Part shown: positions 46,320 through 56,736 of the stretch, piece by piece | Numbering within the stretch: the stretch's first letter is position 1 | Layout: the number at the start of each line of letters is the position of its first letter | Source: Desulfosudis oleivorans Hxd3 | GTDB lineage: Bacteria; Desulfobacterota; Desulfobacteria; Desulfobacterales; Desulfosudaceae | DNA length: 64,000 nucleotides | Direction of reading: 5' to 3' | Assembly: GCF_000018405.1 (NCBI RefSeq) | Contig: NC_009943.1 | Coordinates: 2,235,001 to 2,299,000, forward strand | Notes under the pieces: model-generated | Told to the model about the DNA's origin: nothing | Seen by the model: the letters and a program-made list of their open reading frames with translations, nothing else | The model's database searches: none | Position numbers and translations under genes: made by a program

Positions 46320-47210
46320 ATGAAACCATCTTTTGCAGTTGTGGGCGGCGGCCGGGTGGGCACGGCCCTTGGCGCCAACCTGGTGCGTGCCGGTTACCCA
46401 TGTGTCGGTGTGGCCTGCACCACTCGGGCATCGGCGCAAAAGGCGGCAGCCCTTATCGGAGAAGGCGTCGCTTCGGTCACGCCATGGGAAATCACGCCCA
46501 CCGCGGATATTGTGTTTATCACCACGCCGGACAGTGCCATTGCCCATGTATGCGAACAGATCGACGCGCACAAGGGGTTCGCACCGGAGGCTGTGGTGCT
46601 TCATTGCAGCGGCGCCCTGCCCTCCACCATTTTAAGAATCACTTCCGGCGAAAAGGCTGTAACCGGTTCTCTTCACCCACTGCAGAGTATTGCCGAAAAC
46701 GATCCGGACCGCAATCCGTTTGCGGGCATCGTGATGGCCGTGGAGGGTGCGCCCAGGGCCGTTGACACGGCCACCACCATCGGCGCCGACCTGGGCGCCA
46801 CCTGCTTTACCATTCACACCGAAGCCAAGATGCTTTACCACGCCGGTGCCGTGGTGGCCTCCAACTACCTGGTTACCCTGTGCGACGCGGTTTTTTCCTT
46901 GCTTGAGGCCGCCGGCATCAACCGGGACCAGGCCTTTGATATCCTGGGCCCCCTGCTTTCCGGCACGCTTGAAAACATTAAAACCGTTGGCATTCCCCAG
47001 GCTCTGACCGGGCCTGTGGCCCGGGGAGACGCCCCGATTATCAAGGCCCACCTTCAGGAGATAAAAACCCGGAAACCTGATCTGCTGCCGGTTTACCGGG
47101 TAATGGGGCTTCATACCATCAACGTGGCAATGGCCAAAGGCACCATCACCGAGGCCCAGGCAAAAACCCTGCGTAAAGTATTTGACGCAAACGGCGGGTC
47201 CGGGGAATAG
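46320..47210 (+). CDS. Rossmann-fold / DUF2520 oxidoreductase-like protein
   Basis: 296 residues. FAVVGGGRVGTALGANLVRAG is a dinucleotide-binding GxGxxG fold; HCSGALPSTIL and GSLHPLQSIAENDP follow, and the helical C-terminal half has the DUF2520 pattern (YHAGAVVASNYLVTLCDAV). The family resembles ketopantoate or 6-phosphogluconate dehydrogenases, but the substrate is not known. ATG 46320 follows CAAGGAAAACC. A monocistronic gene; repeat DNA follows. Confidence 0.85.
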   Translation: MKPSFAVVGGGRVGTALGANLVRAGYPCVGVACTTRASAQKAAALIGEGVASVTPWEITPTADIVFITTPDSAIAHVCEQIDAHKGFAPEAVVLHCSGALPSTILRITSGEKAVTGSLHPLQSIAENDPDRNPFAGIVMAVEGAPRAVDTATTIGADLGATCFTIHTEAKMLYHAGAVVASNYLVTLCDAVFSLLEAAGINRDQAFDILGPLLSGTLENIKTVGIPQALTGPVARGDAPIIKAHLQEIKTRKPDLLPVYRVMGLHTINVAMAKGTITEAQAKTLRKVFDANGGSGE

Positions 47211-47574
47211 GCCGGCCGCGGCAGCGGCCGGGAGGGGATTTCCGTGGTCCTGCTCAAACAACATTACATCATGTTCGTGATCTTCGCGTCCTTTGTGTTG
47301 GGTTCGGCTATCTCACCGGGAAGACCGGGCGTTTATTAGTTTCCATCCATAAATGGCCTTTTTCCGCAATCTCTGCGTCAAACTGCGGGCTTCCTTGTGC
47401 GGCGTACAATAAGTACGCCTCCTCGTCAGCCCTTGTTTTCCTTGATCTTGCGAAATCCCGCCATGGCGGGACTGAATTGGAAACCTTTTTCGTGTCCTCA
47501 CAAAAGATGGATGGACACTTATTAACACGAAGAACAGGAAGCGCACAAAGATCACGAAGAGAGCATCGCTCCAC
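47211..47574. repeat. Nested intergenic repeats
   Basis: Outer arms GTGATCTTCGCGTCCTTTGTGTT (from about 47277, read in two overlapping parts) and AACACGAAGAACAGG...CACAAAGATCACGAAG (47524-47562) are inverted relatives of the CACGAAG repeat. Inside (about 47345-47500) is another element with GCAATCTCTGCGTCAAACTG, a GTACGCC/GGCGTAC hairpin and CCTTGATCTTGCG. No gene supported. Confidence 0.7.
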
Positions 47575-48717
47575 TTACTCCTGCTTATAAAACGCCGCGA
47601 TGGACTCCACCACATAGGCCAGTTGATCCTGGGAAAGCTCGGGATAGATGGGCAGGGCCAGGGTGTGGGCCGCGGCATGCTCGGACACCGGGAAGTCACC
47701 TTCCTGGTAACCCAGATAGGCAAAACATTTCTGCAAATGAAGGGGCACCGGGTAGTAGATTTCAACGCCGACCTCTTGCTCCCTTAAAAAGGCCACCAGG
47801 TCGTCCCGCCGTTCGGGCACGGATATCACAAACTGGTTATAGATGTGGCGGGACATGACATCCGCCGGCAGCCGGACCTGTTCGGTGAGGCCGGCGGCCT
47901 CAAACAGTTTGCGGTAGGTACCCGCGTTTTGCCGCCGCTTTTCGGTCCATGCATCCAGGTGTTTCAATTTAATGGAAACAATGGCCGCCTGAAGGGCGTC
48001 CAGCCGAAAATTGCCGCCGATAAAAGAGTGGTAATACTTGGGATGGGAGCCGTGGACCCGAAGGATCTGGACCCTTTCGTACCGCTCTTTGGACTGGACC
48101 GTGACCATTCCGCCGTCGCCAAAGGCCCCCAGGTTCTTGGACGGGAAAAAGGAGAAACATCCGAAGTCACCCATGGCGCCGGCCCGGCGGTCTTTATATT
48201 CAGAACCGATGGCCTGGGCCGCGTCTTCGATCACCACCAGGTTGTGCTGTCCGGCCAGTTCAAGCAAAGGGTCCATGTCGGCGCACTGGCCGTAAAGGTG
48301 CACGGGAATAACCGCCTTGCACTGGGCGCGGGCCGCCTTCGGCAGTTCATCAATGGTTTTGGCAAGGGCCGCCATGTCCATGTTGAAGGTGTCCGGTTCA
48401 ATGTCCACAAACACGGGAATGGCACCCACGCGGGCAATGACGCCGGCAGTGGCAAAAAAAGTGTAGGGCGTGGTCAGGACCCGGTGGCCGGGTTCGATAC
48501 CGGCGGCCATCAGCGAGACGAGCAGGGCGTCGGTGCCGGAAGAGACCCCCACGGCATAACGGCTCTGCGTGTACCGGGCAATCTCCTGTTCCAGGGTTTC
48601 CACGTGGGGCCCCAGAATAAACATCTGGCTGTCGTAAATTTCGGACGTCACCCTCAGGGCCTCGTCGCGGATGGTCGCGTACTGGCCTTTCAAATCAAGC
48701 AGCGGCACCTTCATCAT
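47575..48717 (-). CDS. DegT/DnrJ/EryC1/StrS-family aminotransferase
   Basis: 380 residues, PLP-dependent, normally aminating a keto-sugar nucleotide for surface polysaccharide. Family features: VGVSSGTDALLVSLMAAGI (phosphate contact), VVIEDAAQAIGSEY (PLP Asp), and the Schiff-base Lys in FSFFPSKNLGAFGDGG. SFIGGNFRLDALQAAI is typical. ATG 48717 overlaps the dnaE stop (ATGA), so translation is coupled to dnaE, an unusual partner. The sugar is not identifiable. Confidence 0.93.
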   Translation of the reverse strand: MMKVPLLDLKGQYATIRDEALRVTSEIYDSQMFILGPHVETLEQEIARYTQSRYAVGVSSGTDALLVSLMAAGIEPGHRVLTTPYTFFATAGVIARVGAIPVFVDIEPDTFNMDMAALAKTIDELPKAARAQCKAVIPVHLYGQCADMDPLLELAGQHNLVVIEDAAQAIGSEYKDRRAGAMGDFGCFSFFPSKNLGAFGDGGMVTVQSKERYERVQILRVHGSHPKYYHSFIGGNFRLDALQAAIVSIKLKHLDAWTEKRRQNAGTYRKLFEAAGLTEQVRLPADVMSRHIYNQFVISVPERRDDLVAFLREQEVGVEIYYPVPLHLQKCFAYLGYQEGDFPVSEHAAAHTLALPIYPELSQDQLAYVVESIAAFYKQE

Positions 48718-51700
48718 GGGGTCCTTTTTCTATAGTATGTTCCATTAAAATTCTTTCTTTTCGGGGCACTCCACTTTTCCGCGCCGGGCATCAGCTTACA
48801 GGAGACCTGGACCGCGCTGTAACCCAAAAGGTCGTTGACCTTGTCGAAGAGCGCGGCATCTGAGTCCAGCTTCATGGTGTCGGGCAGCGCAATCAGGGTG
48901 CCCGCCTTTCCGGGCGGCGCCGTAATGTGAAGAAAGGCACTGTAGGCGCCGGCATGCTGTTTGAACACCTCGTGCAGCTTTCGCAGGGTCTGTTTGTCGG
49001 TTTTCACGGGATCGATGGTGCAGTGTACGCTGGGGAGCCAGACATCTTCGGCCCGGTCCAGGGGCACCACCCGCTCGGCCTGAATAGCGGTGGACACTTC
49101 ACTGGATTCAAGCTTTCCCTGAACAAACACCAGGGCGTCTTCGGCCAAAAACCCCCGCACCACCTCGAACAGGTCGGGAAACACCACCACCTCAACGGTG
49201 CCGTACATGTCTTCGATGGTCACGATCGCCATCTGGTCGCCCCTTTTCGTGGTCTTTCGGTTCACCACGGTAATGCCGCCGCCGATGATCACGTTGCTCT
49301 GGTCCGCTATTTCCTTTAAGGTCAGGGCGTCGGTATTGGCGTATTTGCGCAGCACATCCCGGTAGGCGGCCAGGGGATGACCGCTGACGTAAAACCCCAG
49401 GACCTCTTTTTCAAAAGCCAGCCGCTGGCGGTCAGACCACTCCGGCATGTCCGGCAGGGTTGGCGCGTTGAGGGCCGCGTCGGCGCCCGGCATGTCGAAC
49501 AGGCTCATCTGGCTGTCGTTTTTTTCCCGCTGAACCGTCTGGCCGTGGGCCAGGGCGTCTTCCAGAACCGCCGTCATCTGGGCACGGCCCGCGCCGGTGG
49601 AGTCCAGTGCCCCGCACTTGACCAGGCTCTCCAGCACCTTCTTGTTGACCTTGGTCAGGGGGACCCGTTCGCACAGATCAAAAATCGAGACAAACCGGCC
49701 GTTGGCCCGCCGCTCCTCCACAATGGCTTCGATGGCCCCCTCGCCCACGTTCTTGACCGCCAGCAGGCCAAAACGAAGCCTGTCGCCCACCACGGAAAAA
49801 GCCACTTCGCTTTCATTGATGTCCGGCGGCAGCACCTCGATGTCCAGAGCCCGGCACTCGGCGATAAACTTGACCACATCAATGGTCTTGTTCGTGGAAC
49901 TGGTAAGAAGGGCCGCCATCAGTTCGACGGGAAAATGGGCCTTGAGATAGGCGGTCTGAAAGGCCACCAGGGCGTAGGCGGCGCTGTGGGACTTGTTAAA
50001 CCCGTACTCGCCGAAAAACTTGATCTGTTCGTAAAGGGTTTCAGCCTTGGCCTTGTCGATGCCCCGGGCCAGGGCCCCTTCGATAAAAGTGGCCTGATGC
50101 TCGGCCATTTTGGCGGCGATCTTCTTGCCCATGGCCTTGCGCAGGTCATCGGCGGTGCCCATGGTGTACCCGGCCACGGCCTGGGCGATCTGCATGACCT
50201 GTTCCTGGTAAACGATAACGCCGTAGGTCTCTTTTAGAATCGGCTCCAGTTCGGGAATCAGGTATTCCACCCGCTTGCGGCCGTGGCGGCACTCCACGAA
50301 ATCGACCAGCATGCCGCTGCCCATGGGGCCGGGCCGGTAAAGGGCCACCAGGGCCGTGATATCGGCAAAGGTGGTGGGCTTCAGTTTCAGGAGCAGCTCC
50401 TTCATTCCCGTACTTTCCAGCTGGAACACGCCGGTGGTTTTACCCGCGCAGAGCAGCTGGTAGGTCTTTTCATCGGCCAGGTCCAGGTGAGACATGTCCG
50501 GAACCTGCCGGCCCTGCTGCTGAAGAATTTTCAAGGTGTCCGCGATCACCGTGAGGTTGCGCAGGCCCAGCAGGTCCAGCTTGACCAGGCCGATGGCCTC
50601 CACGCACTTCATGTCGTACTGGGTGAGGGCCTCGTTTTCCTTGACCGCGTAAAGAGGAAGGTATTCGGTAAGGGGCTTGTCGCCGATCACCACGCCGGCG
50701 GCGTGGGTGGAGGCGTGGCGGGGCATCCCTTCCAGCGCCCGGCCCGCGGCTACGAGTTCGGCAAAGTCGGGCCGGGAGTCCACCAGTTTTTTCAGGTCCG
50801 GCTCTTCGGCCAGGGCCTCGTCAAGGCTTTTGTTCATGGGAATCAGCTTGGCGATCCGGTCCACGTCGGACAGGGGAATGCCCATCACCCGGCCCACGTC
50901 CCGGATCACGGCCCGGCTTTTCATGGAGCCAAAGGTGATGATCTGGGCCACGTAGTCGCTGCCGCCGTATTTTTCCACCAGGTAATGATAAACCCGCTCC
51001 CGGCCGATGATGCAGATATCCACGTCAATATCCGGCATGCTCTTGCGTTCGGGATTTAAAAACCGCTCAAACAGCAGGCCGTGCTCAATGGGGTCCAGGT
51101 CGGTGATCCCCATGGCGTAAGAGACGATGCTGCCGGCCGCCGACCCGCGCCCCGGGCCGATGGGAATACCGTTTTCCTTGGCATGGGCGATAAAATCGGC
51201 CACGATGAGAAAATAGCTGGGAAAGCCCATGTCCGTAATCACCGAAAGTTCAAACTCCAGTCGCCGGTCGTAGGCCTCCCGGTCAAAGTCCGGGTTTTTC
51301 CGGGCCACGGCCTTCAGGCGCCGGGCAAAACCTTCCCGCACCGTTTCCTCAAACAGCTGGTCCACGGTCTTGCCCGGGGGGGTTGCAAACACGGGGAAAT
51401 GCAGGGTCTTGAAATCAAGCTCCACGTTACACCGGTCGGCAATGGCCACGGTGTTGGTGGCCGCATTCGGAAACGGTTCCAGAAAGGTACACATCTCGTG
51501 TTTGGGCTTGAAATTCAACTGATCGGTTTCGAACCGGAACCGGTCGGCGTCGTGGATGGTCTTGCCGGTCTGAAGGCAGAGGGAGAGGTCATGAATGTTG
51601 TGGTCTTCCCGGTCCAGGTAGTGGCAGTCATTGGTGCCCACCAGGGGAATGGAGAGCCGGTCGCTCATCTCCCGCAGGGCCGCGTTGAGCCTTGTCTGCT

Positions 51701-52262
51701 CGGGGATACCGTTGTTCTGGACCTCCAGGAAAAAGCTGTTTTCACCCAGCGCCTCCTGATAAAAACGGGCCGCCCGGTCAGCGGCCTCGGTGTTGCCCTC
51801 CAGAAGGCGCTGGGCCACCTCCCCCTTGAGGCAGGCGGACAGCCCGATCAGGCCGTTACCGTACTGTTTCAGCAACTCTTTGTCGATGCGGGGCTTATGA
51901 TAAAACCCCTTAAGAGAGGCGATGCTGGCCAGGTGGCACAGGTTGCGGTATCCCTCCATGGTTTCGGCCAGCAGCACCAGGTGGGACAGGCCGTCGTGAT
52001 CCATTGGGGTTCTGTCGGTGATGGAGCGGGGCGCCACGTAACACTCGCACCCGATGACCGGCTTGATACCGGCTTTGACCGCCTCCTTGTAAAAGGAGAC
52101 CACACCGAACATGGTGCCGTGATCAGTGATGGCAACGGCGCCCATGCCGTATTCAACGGCCCGCTTCATCAAGGCCTCGATGCGAATGATGCCGTCCAAA
52201 AGGCTGTAGGCGGTATGAACGTGCAGATGGACAAAATCAGGACCGGTCACCGGGGCGATCAT
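48714..52262 (-). CDS. dnaE: DNA polymerase III alpha subunit
   Basis: 1182 residues, the replicative polymerase of the C family. The N-terminal PHP domain (FVHLHVHTAYSLLDG, AITDHGTMFG) is followed by the palm with catalytic Asp residues in SMPDIDVDIC and GPGRGSAAGS, the thumb/fingers (FGEYGFNKSHSAAYAL), an HhH region and an OB domain (VIIGGGITVVNRKTTKRGDQ). Length agrees with bacterial DnaE1. Start ATG 52262. A family B hairpin lies between its start and guaB. Confidence 0.97.
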   Translation of the reverse strand: MIAPVTGPDFVHLHVHTAYSLLDGIIRIEALMKRAVEYGMGAVAITDHGTMFGVVSFYKEAVKAGIKPVIGCECYVAPRSITDRTPMDHDGLSHLVLLAETMEGYRNLCHLASIASLKGFYHKPRIDKELLKQYGNGLIGLSACLKGEVAQRLLEGNTEAADRAARFYQEALGENSFFLEVQNNGIPEQTRLNAALREMSDRLSIPLVGTNDCHYLDREDHNIHDLSLCLQTGKTIHDADRFRFETDQLNFKPKHEMCTFLEPFPNAATNTVAIADRCNVELDFKTLHFPVFATPPGKTVDQLFEETVREGFARRLKAVARKNPDFDREAYDRRLEFELSVITDMGFPSYFLIVADFIAHAKENGIPIGPGRGSAAGSIVSYAMGITDLDPIEHGLLFERFLNPERKSMPDIDVDICIIGRERVYHYLVEKYGGSDYVAQIITFGSMKSRAVIRDVGRVMGIPLSDVDRIAKLIPMNKSLDEALAEEPDLKKLVDSRPDFAELVAAGRALEGMPRHASTHAAGVVIGDKPLTEYLPLYAVKENEALTQYDMKCVEAIGLVKLDLLGLRNLTVIADTLKILQQQGRQVPDMSHLDLADEKTYQLLCAGKTTGVFQLESTGMKELLLKLKPTTFADITALVALYRPGPMGSGMLVDFVECRHGRKRVEYLIPELEPILKETYGVIVYQEQVMQIAQAVAGYTMGTADDLRKAMGKKIAAKMAEHQATFIEGALARGIDKAKAETLYEQIKFFGEYGFNKSHSAAYALVAFQTAYLKAHFPVELMAALLTSSTNKTIDVVKFIAECRALDIEVLPPDINESEVAFSVVGDRLRFGLLAVKNVGEGAIEAIVEERRANGRFVSIFDLCERVPLTKVNKKVLESLVKCGALDSTGAGRAQMTAVLEDALAHGQTVQREKNDSQMSLFDMPGADAALNAPTLPDMPEWSDRQRLAFEKEVLGFYVSGHPLAAYRDVLRKYANTDALTLKEIADQSNVIIGGGITVVNRKTTKRGDQMAIVTIEDMYGTVEVVVFPDLFEVVRGFLAEDALVFVQGKLESSEVSTAIQAERVVPLDRAEDVWLPSVHCTIDPVKTDKQTLRKLHEVFKQHAGAYSAFLHITAPPGKAGTLIALPDTMKLDSDAALFDKVNDLLGYSAVQVSCKLMPGAEKWSAPKRKNFNGTYYRKRTP

Positions 52263-52354
52263 ATTCTACCTTTTTCAGGCTGCAGGGGCCGGGCCAGTGA
52301 AACCGGACCGGGCCTGACCATTTATATTTAAACCGTTGCTTCGAGACGATAAAA

Positions 52355-52445
52355 CGTCATTGCGAGCGAAGCGAAGCAATCTTAAACGCCTTTGGACGCC
52401 TCTGGCGGCGGGGATTGCTTCGTCGCGACGCTCCTCGCAATGACG
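52355..52445. repeat. Family B hairpin
   Basis: GTCATTGCGAGCGAAGCGAA GCAATC and the inverse GATTGCTTCGTCGCGACGCT CCTCGCAATGAC enclose a unique 36-base spacer. It lies after guaB and may serve as its terminator. Confidence 0.85.
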
Positions 52446-52471
52446 GAAATCGCTTTGCTCCCAAGTACGAA

Positions 52472-53929
52472 TCAATCCACGCGGTAGTTGGGGGCTTCCT
52501 TGGTGATGATCACGTCATGCACATGGCTCTCCCGAAGGCCGGCGGCACTGATCTTCACAAACCGCCCCCGCTCGCGCAATTCGTCCACGTTCCGGCACCC
52601 CAGGTAGCCCATGCCGGCCTTGAGCCCGCCCACCAGCTGGGTGATGTTGCCGGACACGGTACCGCGGTAGGGAATCCGGCCCACAATGCCTTCGGGCACC
52701 AGCTGGCTGTCCTCCACCTCGTTGGTCTGGTAGTAACGGTCCTTGCTGCCCTGTTTCATGGCCTCCACCGATCCCATGCCGCGATAGACCTTGTAGCTTC
52801 TGCCCTGGAAGAGGATGGTTTCGCCGGGACTCTCTTCGGTGCCGGCCAGAAGCCCGCCCAACATCACGGTGTGAGCACCGGCGGCCAGGGCCTTGGTGAT
52901 ATCGCCGGAGTACTTGATGCCGCCGTCGGCGATCAGGGGAACACCGGTTTTGTTGGACACCGACCGGCAGTTGAGAATGGCGGTGAGCTGGGGCATGCCC
53001 ACACCGGCAACGATTCGGGTGGTGCAGATGGAGCCCGGGCCCACACCGATCTTGACCCCGTCCACACCGGCCTCGATCAGGGCTTCAGCCCCCTTGGCCG
53101 TGCACACGTTGCCGGCGATCACCTGAATCGGCTTAAAGGTCTGCTTGAGGGTCTTGACCGTGTCGATCACGTTCTGAGAATGGCCGTGGGACGTATCGAT
53201 AACAATCACATCAGCCCCGGCCTTGAGCAGGGCCTCGGCCCGCTCCATGGCCTCCTTGCCCACGCCGATGGCGGCCCCCACCCGAAGCCGGCCCAGCTCG
53301 TCCTTGCAGGAATTGGGATATTTCTTGAGCTTTTCAATGTCCTTCATGGTGATCATACCGGCCAGGCGGCCCTTTTTATCCACCACCAGCAGTTTTTCGA
53401 TCTTATGGCGGTGCAGCAACTCCTTGGATTCCTCCAGGGTGATGCCCTCGGGAACCGTGATCAGCTTGCTGGTCATCACTTCCGAGACCTTTCTGTCCAG
53501 GTCGCCTTCAAACCGCAGGTCCCGGTTGGTGACAATACCCACCAGCTTGTCACCCTGGACCACGGGCACGCCGGAGATGTTGTACTCCTTCATCAGGCTG
53601 AGCACCGCGCTGATGGGCTCGTTGGGACCGGTGGTCACCGGGTCCACGATCATGCCGCTTTCTGATTTTTTGACCTTGCCCACTTCGATGGCCTGGGCCT
53701 CTATGCTCATGTTGCGGTGAATAAAGCCAAGGCCCCCTGCTCTGGCCATGCTGATGGCGGTGGCCGATTCGGTGACCGTGTCCATGGCGGCGCTGACAAT
53801 GGGAATATTCACCGACAGTTCAACGGTCAGACGCGTGGTGGTGTTCACGTCATCGGGCAACACATCGGAATAGTTTGGAATCAATAATACATCGTCAAAC
53901 GAATAGGTTTCCTCCGGGGTGATCTTCAT
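52472..53929 (-). CDS. guaB: IMP dehydrogenase
   Basis: 485 residues. NAD-dependent oxidation of IMP to XMP, the first step to GMP. TIM barrel with two CBS domains inserted at about 95-205 ([19 protein letters not shown] and [20 protein letters not shown]). Catalytic Cys302 in [11 protein letters not shown], and the flap with [13 protein letters not shown] 53929 has weak GTAGCGT upstream. Separate transcript with AT-rich DNA upstream. Confidence 0.97.
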   Translation of the reverse strand: MKITPEETYSFDDVLLIPNYSDVLPDDVNTTTRLTVELSVNIPIVSAAMDTVTESATAISMARAGGLGFIHRNMSIEAQAIEVGKVKKSESGMIVDPVTTGPNEPISAVLSLMKEYNISGVPVVQGDKLVGIVTNRDLRFEGDLDRKVSEVMTSKLITVPEGITLEESKELLHRHKIEKLLVVDKKGRLAGMITMKDIEKLKKYPNSCKDELGRLRVGAAIGVGKEAMERAEALLKAGADVIVIDTSHGHSQNVIDTVKTLKQTFKPIQVIAGNVCTAKGAEALIEAGVDGVKIGVGPGSICTTRIVAGVGMPQLTAILNCRSVSNKTGVPLIADGGIKYSGDITKALAAGAHTVMLGGLLAGTEESPGETILFQGRSYKVYRGMGSVEAMKQGSKDRYYQTNEVEDSQLVPEGIVGRIPYRGTVSGNITQLVGGLKAGMGYLGCRNVDELRERGRFVKISAAGLRESHVHDVIITKEAPNYRVD

Positions 53930-54260
53930 ACGCTACAGGCCTCCCAACCATGCCTTTAGAAATTACAAATATCTGTTATTGAAGGATAAACGAACAGCAG
54001 AAAAAGACTGCGCCATTCTTTTGAAAATAAGAGTTCCAATAGCACAAAAGCAGGGTGCCGTACAATCTTTTATTTTTGATGACAGTACGGTAAAAAACGT
54101 GTATCTGCGTTTTTCTCCTCCGTAAACCGCTTTCTGGACGATTTTTTTAGGACTGCAACGGCCGAGGACGGTTTTACTGTTTTTCCGGTAAACTCTTGAT
54201 TTGACAATACGCACCAATAAGGGTAAATGTTTTTTTAAACTCAAAATCCTGAGGTGTGCC
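53930..54260 (+). promoter_or_regulatory. AT-rich divergent intergenic region with candidate promoter
   Basis: 330 bases between guaB and the YciO-like gene, clearly lower in GC than the surroundings. A promoter for the right-hand gene is suggested by TTGACA (54201-54206), 17 bases and TAAATG (54224-54229). No repeats of families A or B and no open gene were found here. Confidence 0.55.
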
Positions 54261-54869
54261 ATGCTGTTGAAAATCAATCCCCAGAACCCACAGGAGCGGC
54301 TGATTGCCAAGGTGGTGGACAGCCTTCGCCAGGGAGGTATTGTCGCTTTTCCCACCGACACTTTTTACGCCATCGGCTGCGACATCATGCAGAAAAAAAG
54401 CGTGGAAAAGATTTACCAGATCAAGCAGCGCCACAAAAGCAAGCCTTTCAGCTTTATCTGCTGCGATCTCAAGGACATCAGTGAATACGCCAAGGTCACG
54501 GATTATGCCTACCGCACCATGAAGCGGCTTTTGCCCGGGCCGTATACCTTTATTCTGGAGGGGTCCCGTCCCCTGCCCAAGACCATGGTGTCCAAGCGCA
54601 AAACCGCCGGTATCCGCGTGCCGGACAACGCCATCTGCATGGCCATTGTCCGTGCCCTGGGCAACCCGGTCATCTCCACTACGGCCAAGCTGCCGGACAA
54701 GGGGGTGTTTACCGACCCGGAGCTGATTCACGACCACTTCGGCAAGCTGCTCGATATCGTGGTCGACGGCGGACCGGTGCCGTGCCAGCCTTCCAGCATT
54801 CTCTCCTTTGTTGATGAAGAGCCTGAAATCATTAGAAGAGGTCTGGGACCGCTGGATATTTTCGAATAA
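54261..54869 (+). CDS. Sua5/YciO/YrdC-family protein
   Basis: 202 residues. The YrdC fold is plain: GGIVAFPTDTFYAIGCDIM, KRHKSKPFSFICCDL (the RxxxKPxxxL segment), LLPGPYTFIL and KTAGIRVPDNAICMAIV. It may be TsaC, which makes threonylcarbamoyl-AMP for t6A, or the close paralogue YciO; the length and FSFICCD wording lean to YciO. ATG 54261 follows GAGGTGT. The acyl-CoA carboxyltransferase gene follows after 24 bases. Confidence 0.88.
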   Translation: MLLKINPQNPQERLIAKVVDSLRQGGIVAFPTDTFYAIGCDIMQKKSVEKIYQIKQRHKSKPFSFICCDLKDISEYAKVTDYAYRTMKRLLPGPYTFILEGSRPLPKTMVSKRKTAGIRVPDNAICMAIVRALGNPVISTTAKLPDKGVFTDPELIHDHFGKLLDIVVDGGPVPCQPSSILSFVDEEPEIIRRGLGPLDIFE

Positions 54870-54893
54870 CCTCCCTACAGAGACTATCGCCAA

Positions 54894-56504
54894 ATGAACA
54901 GCGAAGAAGAAAAAAACGGGACAGGTTCGGAGAAGACCGCTTCCGTGCGTCCTGAACTGGCCGAGATGAGAGAGCGCCATGGTTTCCTGCTGGACGAAAA
55001 CCGGCCGGATGCGGTGGCCCGTCGTCAACAGAAGAACCAGCAGACCGCCCGGGCCAATGTCACCGCGCTTTGCGATACCGACAGTTTCATTGAATACGGC
55101 GGCCTGGCCGTGGCGGCCCAGCGCGGCAGGCGGTCGGCGGAAGACCTGATCGCCAAGACCCCGGCCGACGGCCTGATCGCCGGCATCGGCACGGTCAACA
55201 ACGACCTGATCGGCGAGGAAAAATCCCGCTGTATGGTCATGGCCTATGACTACACCGTGCTGGCCGGCACCCAGGGATATTTCAACCACAAAAAAATGGA
55301 CCGCATGCTCAAGCTGGCCCATGAGCAGCGCCTGCCCCTGGTCCTGTTTGCCGAAGGCGGGGGGGGACGGCCGGGGGATGTGGACGCCATCGGCGTGATG
55401 ACCGCCGGCCTGGACCTCTCCACGTTTGCCGCGTTTGCCGGTTTAAGCGGCCGGGTGCCGCTGGTCGGTGTGGTGTCCGGTCCCTGTTTTGCGGGCAACG
55501 CGGCCCTGCTGGGTTGCTGCGATGTGATTATCGCCACGAAAAATTCCAATATCGGCATGGGCGGCCCGGTGATGATCGAGGGCGGCGGCCTGGGTGTGTT
55601 CAAGCCCGAAGAGATCGGCCCCATCGACGTGCAGACGAAAAACGGCGTGGTGGATATTGAAGTGGCCGATGACGCGGCCGCGGTAAACACTGCCCGGCAA
55701 TACCTCTCCTATTTTCAGGGGAGAGCGCCCCAGTGGGAAGCCGATGACCAGGACCTGCTGCGCGACCTGATTCCGGAAAACAAAAAGCAGCCCTATGACG
55801 TGCGCGCGGTCATTCAAGCCATGGCCGACAGGAATTCATTTCTGGAGCTGCGCCCGAAGTTCGGACCGGGCATGGTCACGGGCTTTGTCCGCGTGGAAGG
55901 CCGGCCATTCGGCGTGATCGCCAATAACTGCATGCACATGGCCGGCGCCATTGAGGCGGAAGGCGCGGACAAGGCGGCCCGCATGATGCAGCTCTGCCAG
56001 GCCCACGGCCTGCCCGTTCTGTCATTGTGCGACACCCCCGGCTTCATGGTGGGCCCGGAAATGGAAAAACGGGCCCAGGTGCGCCACGTGTGCCGAATGT
56101 TTGTGGTGGGCTCCCACCTCACCGTGCCCTACTTCACGGTGGTGCTGCGCCGGGGATACGGCCTGGGCGTCATGGCCATGGCCAAAGGCGGGTTTCACGA
56201 GTCCTTTTTCACGGCTGCCTGGCCCACCGGCGAGTTCGGCGCCATGGGCATTGAGGGCGCCATCAAAGCCGGGTTTAAAAAGGAACTGGCCGCCATTGAA
56301 GACCCCGGGGCCCGGGACCAGTTTTACAACCAGATGGTAAATGAGCTCTACCAGCGGGGCAAGGCCATTAACATCGCCTCCTACCTGGAGCTGGATGCCG
56401 TCATCGACCCGGCCGACACCCGCCAGTGGATCATGCGCGGCATTAAATCCGCACCACCCTCAAAACCTGATACCCCCGGCCACGCCTTTGTCGATCCCTG
56501 GTAA
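54894..56504 (+). CDS. Acyl-CoA carboxylase carboxyltransferase subunit
   Basis: 536 residues of the crotonase-like carboxyltransferase family (propionyl-, acetyl- or methylcrotonyl-CoA carboxylase beta). Both halves are present: N-terminal YDYTVLAGTQGYFNHKKMDR, oxyanion glycines in FAEGGGGRPGDVD and GPCFAGNAALLGCCDVI; C-terminal LSLCDTPGFMVGPEMEKR and YFTVVLRRGYGLGVMAM. It moves carboxyl from biotin to an acyl-CoA. No biotin carboxylase or BCCP gene is adjacent, so the acceptor cannot be named. A polar N-terminal extension of about 20 residues is odd. Confidence 0.9.
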   Translation: MNSEEEKNGTGSEKTASVRPELAEMRERHGFLLDENRPDAVARRQQKNQQTARANVTALCDTDSFIEYGGLAVAAQRGRRSAEDLIAKTPADGLIAGIGTVNNDLIGEEKSRCMVMAYDYTVLAGTQGYFNHKKMDRMLKLAHEQRLPLVLFAEGGGGRPGDVDAIGVMTAGLDLSTFAAFAGLSGRVPLVGVVSGPCFAGNAALLGCCDVIIATKNSNIGMGGPVMIEGGGLGVFKPEEIGPIDVQTKNGVVDIEVADDAAAVNTARQYLSYFQGRAPQWEADDQDLLRDLIPENKKQPYDVRAVIQAMADRNSFLELRPKFGPGMVTGFVRVEGRPFGVIANNCMHMAGAIEAEGADKAARMMQLCQAHGLPVLSLCDTPGFMVGPEMEKRAQVRHVCRMFVVGSHLTVPYFTVVLRRGYGLGVMAMAKGGFHESFFTAAWPTGEFGAMGIEGAIKAGFKKELAAIEDPGARDQFYNQMVNELYQRGKAINIASYLELDAVIDPADTRQWIMRGIKSAPPSKPDTPGHAFVDPW

Positions 56505-56736
56505 TCAGTTGTTGAAGCAAAGGGCACGGGGGGAAGTATATCTATTTCTTTTTCTCCAAACCTGCTGACCATACTTCTGGCATTCCGGCACAAACAGATA
56601 AAGGTTTTAACGGGTTTGCAGGTGGCTGGTGTTTCGTGAAAAGACAGCAGCAGAAAACCCCGTTGCATCATCTGACCTGCATTGATTAAGATGGCGCACA
56701 TGATTTGAATGCGGCACGGTTTGAAAGGACTTTGGA

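Noticed and set aside
51081-52331. 416-codon plus-strand frames opposite dnaE and guaB
   Set aside because: Antisense shadows of dnaE and guaB.
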